Made by a program: the position numbers and the translations under genes. Positions 21,609-64,000 of a stretch of 64,000 nucleotides of DNA are shown here, piece by piece. A model generated the notes under the pieces. It saw nothing but the letters and a program-made list of their open reading frames with translations, was not told the DNA's origin and searched no databases. Position 1 is the first letter of the stretch, and each line of letters opens with the position of its first letter. The DNA is from Lamellibrachia satsuma (lineage: Eukaryota > Annelida > Polychaeta > Sabellida > Siboglinidae), in assembly GCA_033239005.1 (NCBI GenBank), contig BSQZ01000013.1:9531782-9595781 (forward strand). Direction: 5' to 3'.

Positions 21609-22540
21609 CTGGTTGAAATATTTTGTATTAAAGAAGAAATACATATTTAAAAAATATTTGCAAGCTATTTGTAAAAGATATAAAAAAGTACTACATGCTT
21701 GATCATAACATTAGAAAAGTAGCTTTCCATAAATCATCACTGGCATATATATATATTCTATTTAATCATATGTACTGCTAACACCTAAGTAAGTAGCAGA
21801 GTATGAGCAACTCATTGTGCAAGACAAGAAGCGTTTAGGTTCAATTTCTATGAAAATTAACCTAATTACAAAACATGAACACCTATATTACAGTCTTGTA
21901 GGATGATATAGAAGCAACATGCAGAAACGCATGCGCACACACCCCCAGACCCACACTCACACATGAAACAAACGGCAAATAAGAAATAACAACAAAAGGG
22001 CAAAAACAATATATATGTTGTGTGTGCGAGATACACTTGTGACAAATCATCATCAGTAAACATTGCACGTTTACGCCTTGTGCCCACTTTCTATGTACAT
22101 CTAGGGCTAAAATGAACATCTGCCCGGCATACACATATTGAAAAAAATCTTAATTTTGTTACCTATATGAGAGCTTCCTTTAGCGAAAACGTTGAATTAA
22201 ATAGTATGCACTGCAACTCTTATTGAATTTAGTTCTATGTGCAACACAATTGTACTTTACACAGACATACTGCAAGGCTGGAGAATTTCATTAATGATTA
22301 TTCCAGACATATATCAGGTTTACCTGCAAGTTGTATCCAAGCTGTTGTCCATTGTGTTTGCAGCTGAAGCCGTATGTATCATACAAGGTGACTGACGTCA
22401 CACAGACCGAGTTCACAGCCAAAGACCTGTTTGATGCGATCTATGGTCAGGAGCTTGTGAAAAAATGCCACGATGGGAAAGTTGATCCTGACTCACTGCT
22501 GGAACCTGGCACATTAGAAAAAGTAATCTCTGTGAAATAG
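20380..22540 (+). CDS. MRPL41: Mitochondrial ribosomal protein L41 (mL41), gene span
   Basis: This is a nuclear gene for a subunit of the large mitochondrial ribosome. The three exons are 20380-20578, 21407-21510 and 22364-22540, joined in frame (phase 1, then phase 0) to give 159 residues, compared with about 137 in human and somewhat more in insects. The N-terminus (MKQLCMLATSSSHVAA, then QRVFSTSS) is rich in Ser, Ala and Arg and nearly free of acids, as expected for a mitochondrial import signal. The core FVPEMVPEFIVPDLTHFK followed by LKPYVSYKV is the mL41 signature. Both introns have GT/AG borders. A poly(A) signal lies at 22769. The assignment is secure from the core match, and the start is the first in-frame ATG, right after a short TATA-less leader. 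Confidence 0.94.
21407..21510 (+). CDS. MRPL41: MRPL41 exon 2
   Basis: The acceptor is TTTTCCTTCAG and the first bases GT complete a Ser codon. It encodes VAAQMPGYEDKNGKF and the conserved PEMVPEFIVPDLTHFK. The donor is GTATGT at 21511, phase 0. Confidence 0.94.
21583..21608. repeat. (TA)n microsatellite
   Basis: A short TA run in MRPL41 intron 2. Confidence 0.9.
22364..22540 (+). CDS. MRPL41: MRPL41 exon 3 with stop
   Basis: The acceptor GTGTTTGCAG is followed by LKPYVSYKVTDVTQTEFTAK and DLFDAIY, which resemble the insect mL41 C-terminal half (DLFNAVY). It ends in TAG at 22538-22540. Confidence 0.94.
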   Translation: MKPYVSYKVTDVTQTEFTAKDLFDAIYGQELVKKCHDGKVDPDSLLEPGTLEKVISVK

Positions 22541-22768
22541 ATAACATGTAACTCTTCCAACTTTATGTGGTATTCAGATAACATGTGGACACTGTTAGTG
22601 CCTCAACAAAAAAGTGATGTAGACTGCAAATTTGTATTAAAGGTTGATATAACAAACACAACATTTCTGTGTCGTTCATTGTTAGTCTTGGGGTCAATTA
22701 CATTATATCAATTCCAAATTCCAATTTCACATCAAAAATACAGATTCCAATTATTAATTGTATATAAA

Positions 22769-22774
22769 AATAAA
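22769..22774 (+). terminator. Poly(A) signal AATAAA for MRPL41
   Basis: AATAAA lies about 230 bases downstream of the stop codon, a normal 3' UTR length for this small gene. Other AT-rich matches occur nearby, so the exact site is inferred. Confidence 0.5.
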
Positions 22775-23146
22775 AACGTATGTGAGAAAAGCGAAAAAAT
22801 TATGTCTATTTCAAAGCTGCTTTTTTAATTTCTGCATGTGTAAAATCGCAAACAGATATGATATACCGATGTACACCATATATTATATTTTATTGATTAT
22901 TTATAGCAAATAATTTAAGTTAAAAAGTTACATGATATAATTAAAAAATACCAGTTACTTTTAAAACAAAACAACTTACGGAATTGCTGTTCCAATTATG
23001 GCGTAACTGACCCCAAGTCTATTCATGGTGCGTCTAAAAGGTACAAAGTCTGACAATTGTAGTCCAACTCGAATAGAATTAATTTTTTATTTGAACATTA
23101 TCTATCAACTTTGCTATTCAGTATATTTTCAAACAGCTGTTGATAG

Positions 23147-23230
23147 CTTCCAATAACTGTGAACAGAGTCTATCAGGGTCAGGCATTCATGATTTCGCAT
23201 GATGGAATTATAATTAACACCTGTATGGCT
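23147..23230 (+). repeat. Dispersed repeat family 1, copy A
   Basis: It shares with 32689-32770 and 37911-38000 the ordered blocks CCAATAACTGTG, GTCAGGCAT, CATGATGG and ATTAACACC, with divergence between copies. Confidence 0.8.
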
Positions 23231-23431
23231 GTAAAATGAAGTTCCCTCCCAAACATTCCAATGTTGTACTACATAACATGATTACACGACAACACAATCA
23301 GAGTTTGTACCTATTATAATAGACAGATGTGAATTTAACATTTTATAGTCATAGCGTTTGTATTTTGTTATTATTGTTGGGATCACAGTGTAGACACCAT
23401 AGTACAGGCTGTCGTCTACATAGTGTGACAG

Positions 23432-24165
23432 TAGTTTAAGACAGGGCAACAAAATATATATAGTTACCGGTGCAGTTTTCGACCCACGCCAGTTTCCGAT
23501 CCATTGAAATCTCGCTTGATATCGCGTTAGAGACGTCACAGCGTCTGTTTACGACAATAACAGAGTCTTGTCTGAGCAAAATATATTTCTATATATAATA
23601 TGACATGGAACACGTTTATGATATACATACCTTGATAAAAAACCGACTTTGCATGCTTACCATACATTATTATTGAGCGTCTACTGACGCATGTCTCGTT
23701 CTTGGCCATGTGACAATAATAACCCTTTTGTGGTAGATGTATGGCAAGCTAGTTTTGTCATAAAAGTAGGAATAATTAAAATGTGTTAAATATACGAGAA
23801 AAATGTACTACATTAACGTTATATGTTCAATGCAAATATATTTGTATGTGTTTTATAAAGTGCTATGTCAGGTCTTGTTGATAAAAAGGTTGACATAATT
23901 GGAACAAAGTGGTAAAATTAAAAACGAATTCCGCCGGTTTCCTCGACTAGCGCGACATGGTTCAGACGTACAATATTCGTAAGTTTTTCACTCAAAACAA
24001 CTGTTTTAATACTTTGTTTGCATTGAATAAATGAAGTAGCTTTTGCTGATTTGGTATATCGATCTCTTACTCAAAATGTTTCTTCAGATTTTTTTTAACA
24101 GCATATTATTCTATTAAGTAGGTCGAAAACTACACCAACCAGTATACTACATTAGTCTATGAGAA
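23432..24165 (+). repeat. Dispersed repeat family 2, copy A
   Basis: Two separated blocks (about 23432-23525 and 23978-24165) align in the same order and orientation with 54282-54375 and 54655-54830. Shared words include TTTCTTCAGATTTTT and GCATATTAT. This is a diverged interspersed repeat of unknown class. Confidence 0.65.
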
Positions 24166-25089
24166 AGGATGTTCAGGGAATGGACATTGGTACATTGATT
24201 ACCATGTGAATCACAATCAGATATATTTGTCTTGGTTGTTATTTTAATTAGTAAAAAGTTAATTTGGTTGGTTACCCCAATTCCTCCCAAACACCATCTA
24301 ATCGATAACAACGAAACGTGCAAGCTCCCGTAAGGCCGACAAATGGTGGCGCCTCATCACGGATCCTGCATAATCAAGGTTAACAAGAAACGGGCAGCTG
24401 GTGATCAATTTAGCTTATATGATTGTTGTCATACTCATCTAGATGCGAATATTCCTATCTGGTTATAAACTAAATTGTCTCATTCAATGCGGCATTACTG
24501 AAGTAGTGGACAATTGTGGCACTACCATTTTTTTACACAAGTAACAGTGATATATTCACTAGATGGCGCCACGCATTACAAGTTCAATGCGGGTCAAACA
24601 GTCATACTCGGGAACGTAGTTGAATTCACAATAATTATTCTAACTGTGTTACGCTGGTTTTGGTTAAAATTATCGTTACCTACTTGTCTAATTCCAAGTA
24701 CGCCTTTGGAAAGTGTGTCCAGGTTTCGGTTAGCAGTAGATAATAATTTATAATTGTAGCGCTATTATTATTAAGCTCTTGTATAATTAAATAATAATAA
24801 TAAGCAAAGAAATAACGAATTTGCGACATTTACGTTGACGTTGTAGTTGGACACCCGTCACATTAGCAGCATTTGGAGACAACGATAAACTCATCAGCAA
24901 TTATTTATTTTCCGTTGCAAAATAATGATATAGTAGCCTAAATGTTCTGAAATGTTCGTGCCAGCTAAAAAACCTATCAGGTACCGTTCTTTAAAAAGTT
25001 AGCTATAGATATTATTGGCCCTATGTCTATGACTATGCGCTAATTCCAAAGTCTAAAAATATGTCATTTAGACACATTTTGTCCACATA
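24166..25089. other. Intergenic stretch between MRPL41 and the kinase gene
   Basis: No gene was recognised. It contains a CTCF-like core, CACTAGATGGCGCC, at 24557-24570 and is otherwise AT-rich. Confidence 0.6.
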
Positions 25090-25091
25090 TG

Positions 25092-25123
<32 letters not shown>

Positions 25124-25160
25124 TGTATGTATGTATGTATGTATGTATGTATGTATATGT
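25090..25160. repeat. (TATG)n microsatellite
   Basis: About 16 tetranucleotide units lie 280 bases upstream of the kinase start codon. Confidence 0.95.
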
Positions 25161-25384
25161 ATATTCTCTCTAATTATTATAATTCTGATATGTCTCCAAC
25201 ACATAGGTTATTCAAGCCCATGGTCAAGCTCTTTGAATAATGAATAACTGAAGATAATAAAGAAAGACACGTGGTATATTGAAATTAATTGCTACTAATC
25301 GCCATTACACTCAACTAGTATGGTTATGAAATACGCACACTTCCAACGACTGAAGCCGCGCTACGCCTTTTCCAATGACCCAAT

Positions 25385-25392
25385 TGACGTCA
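25385..25392. promoter_or_regulatory. Perfect cAMP response element (TGACGTCA)
   Basis: The palindromic octamer lies inside the larger palindrome CAATTGACGTCAATTG, 47 bases before the kinase ATG. CREB/ATF proteins bind this sequence. Position relative to the transcription start is unknown, so promoter function is inferred. Confidence 0.5.
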
Positions 25393-25429
25393 ATTGACCC
25401 AGTTACCTAAGAACAAGCTCAGTCAGTAG

Positions 25430-64000
<38,571 letters not shown>

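Overview
This is animal nuclear DNA, not microbial. Coding sequence occurs as short exons with GT/AG borders and conserved splice phases, introns run to 24 kb, and microsatellites, minisatellite arrays and non-LTR, hAT-like, MITE-like and SINE-like elements are dense. The genes are typical of bilaterians. The style (large introns, SINE-like tRNA heads, many minisatellites) suggests a marine invertebrate, perhaps a mollusc or other lophotrochozoan, but the species cannot be named from the sequence.

Three host genes can be recognised. (1) On the minus strand, 14614 to 9909, lies an NR2E-group (tailless/PNR) nuclear receptor. Five coding exons were assembled by eye: a DNA-binding domain exon, a short exon resuming at AVQHERTPR, and three ligand-binding-domain exons ending in the AF-2 helix. 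(2) On the plus strand, 20380 to 22540, lies a complete three-exon gene for mitochondrial ribosomal protein L41 (MRPL41), 159 residues. (3) On the plus strand from 25439 lies the 5' part of a salt-inducible kinase gene, closest to SIK3. Exons 1 to 3 (25439-25588, 49711-49827, 58352-58415) encode the N-lobe of the kinase, and the rest lies beyond 64000.

Layout: 1-3.4 kb has no host gene but holds a degenerate reverse-transcriptase relic and a tRNA-like SINE fragment. 3.5-6.35 kb is a 5'-truncated LINE with an open 928-codon frame. Its truncated end abuts one arm of a near-perfect 132-bp inverted repeat (6352-6483 and 6930-7061). 9.9-14.6 kb is the nuclear receptor, with a GC-rich minisatellite, a possible MITE and a 29-bp array in its introns. 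14.6-20.4 kb is gene-poor. 20.4-22.5 kb is MRPL41. 25.4 kb to the end is the kinase gene. Its introns carry about 14 minisatellite arrays (units of 14, 17, 20, 28, 41, 52, 72, 79, 82/83 and 89 bp), short repeats, Tigger-like MITEs, SINEs, LINE tails, dispersed repeats and a hAT transposase fragment next to a GC-rich block.

The three genes do not form a functional unit: they are a transcription factor, a mitoribosome subunit and a kinase of cAMP/LKB1 signalling. The most interesting host-level points are the unusual P-box of the receptor, the all-phase-1 intron pattern of that gene, a perfect cAMP response element just upstream of the kinase start codon, and the concentration of tandem arrays in the kinase introns. 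No clearly new multi-gene system was seen.
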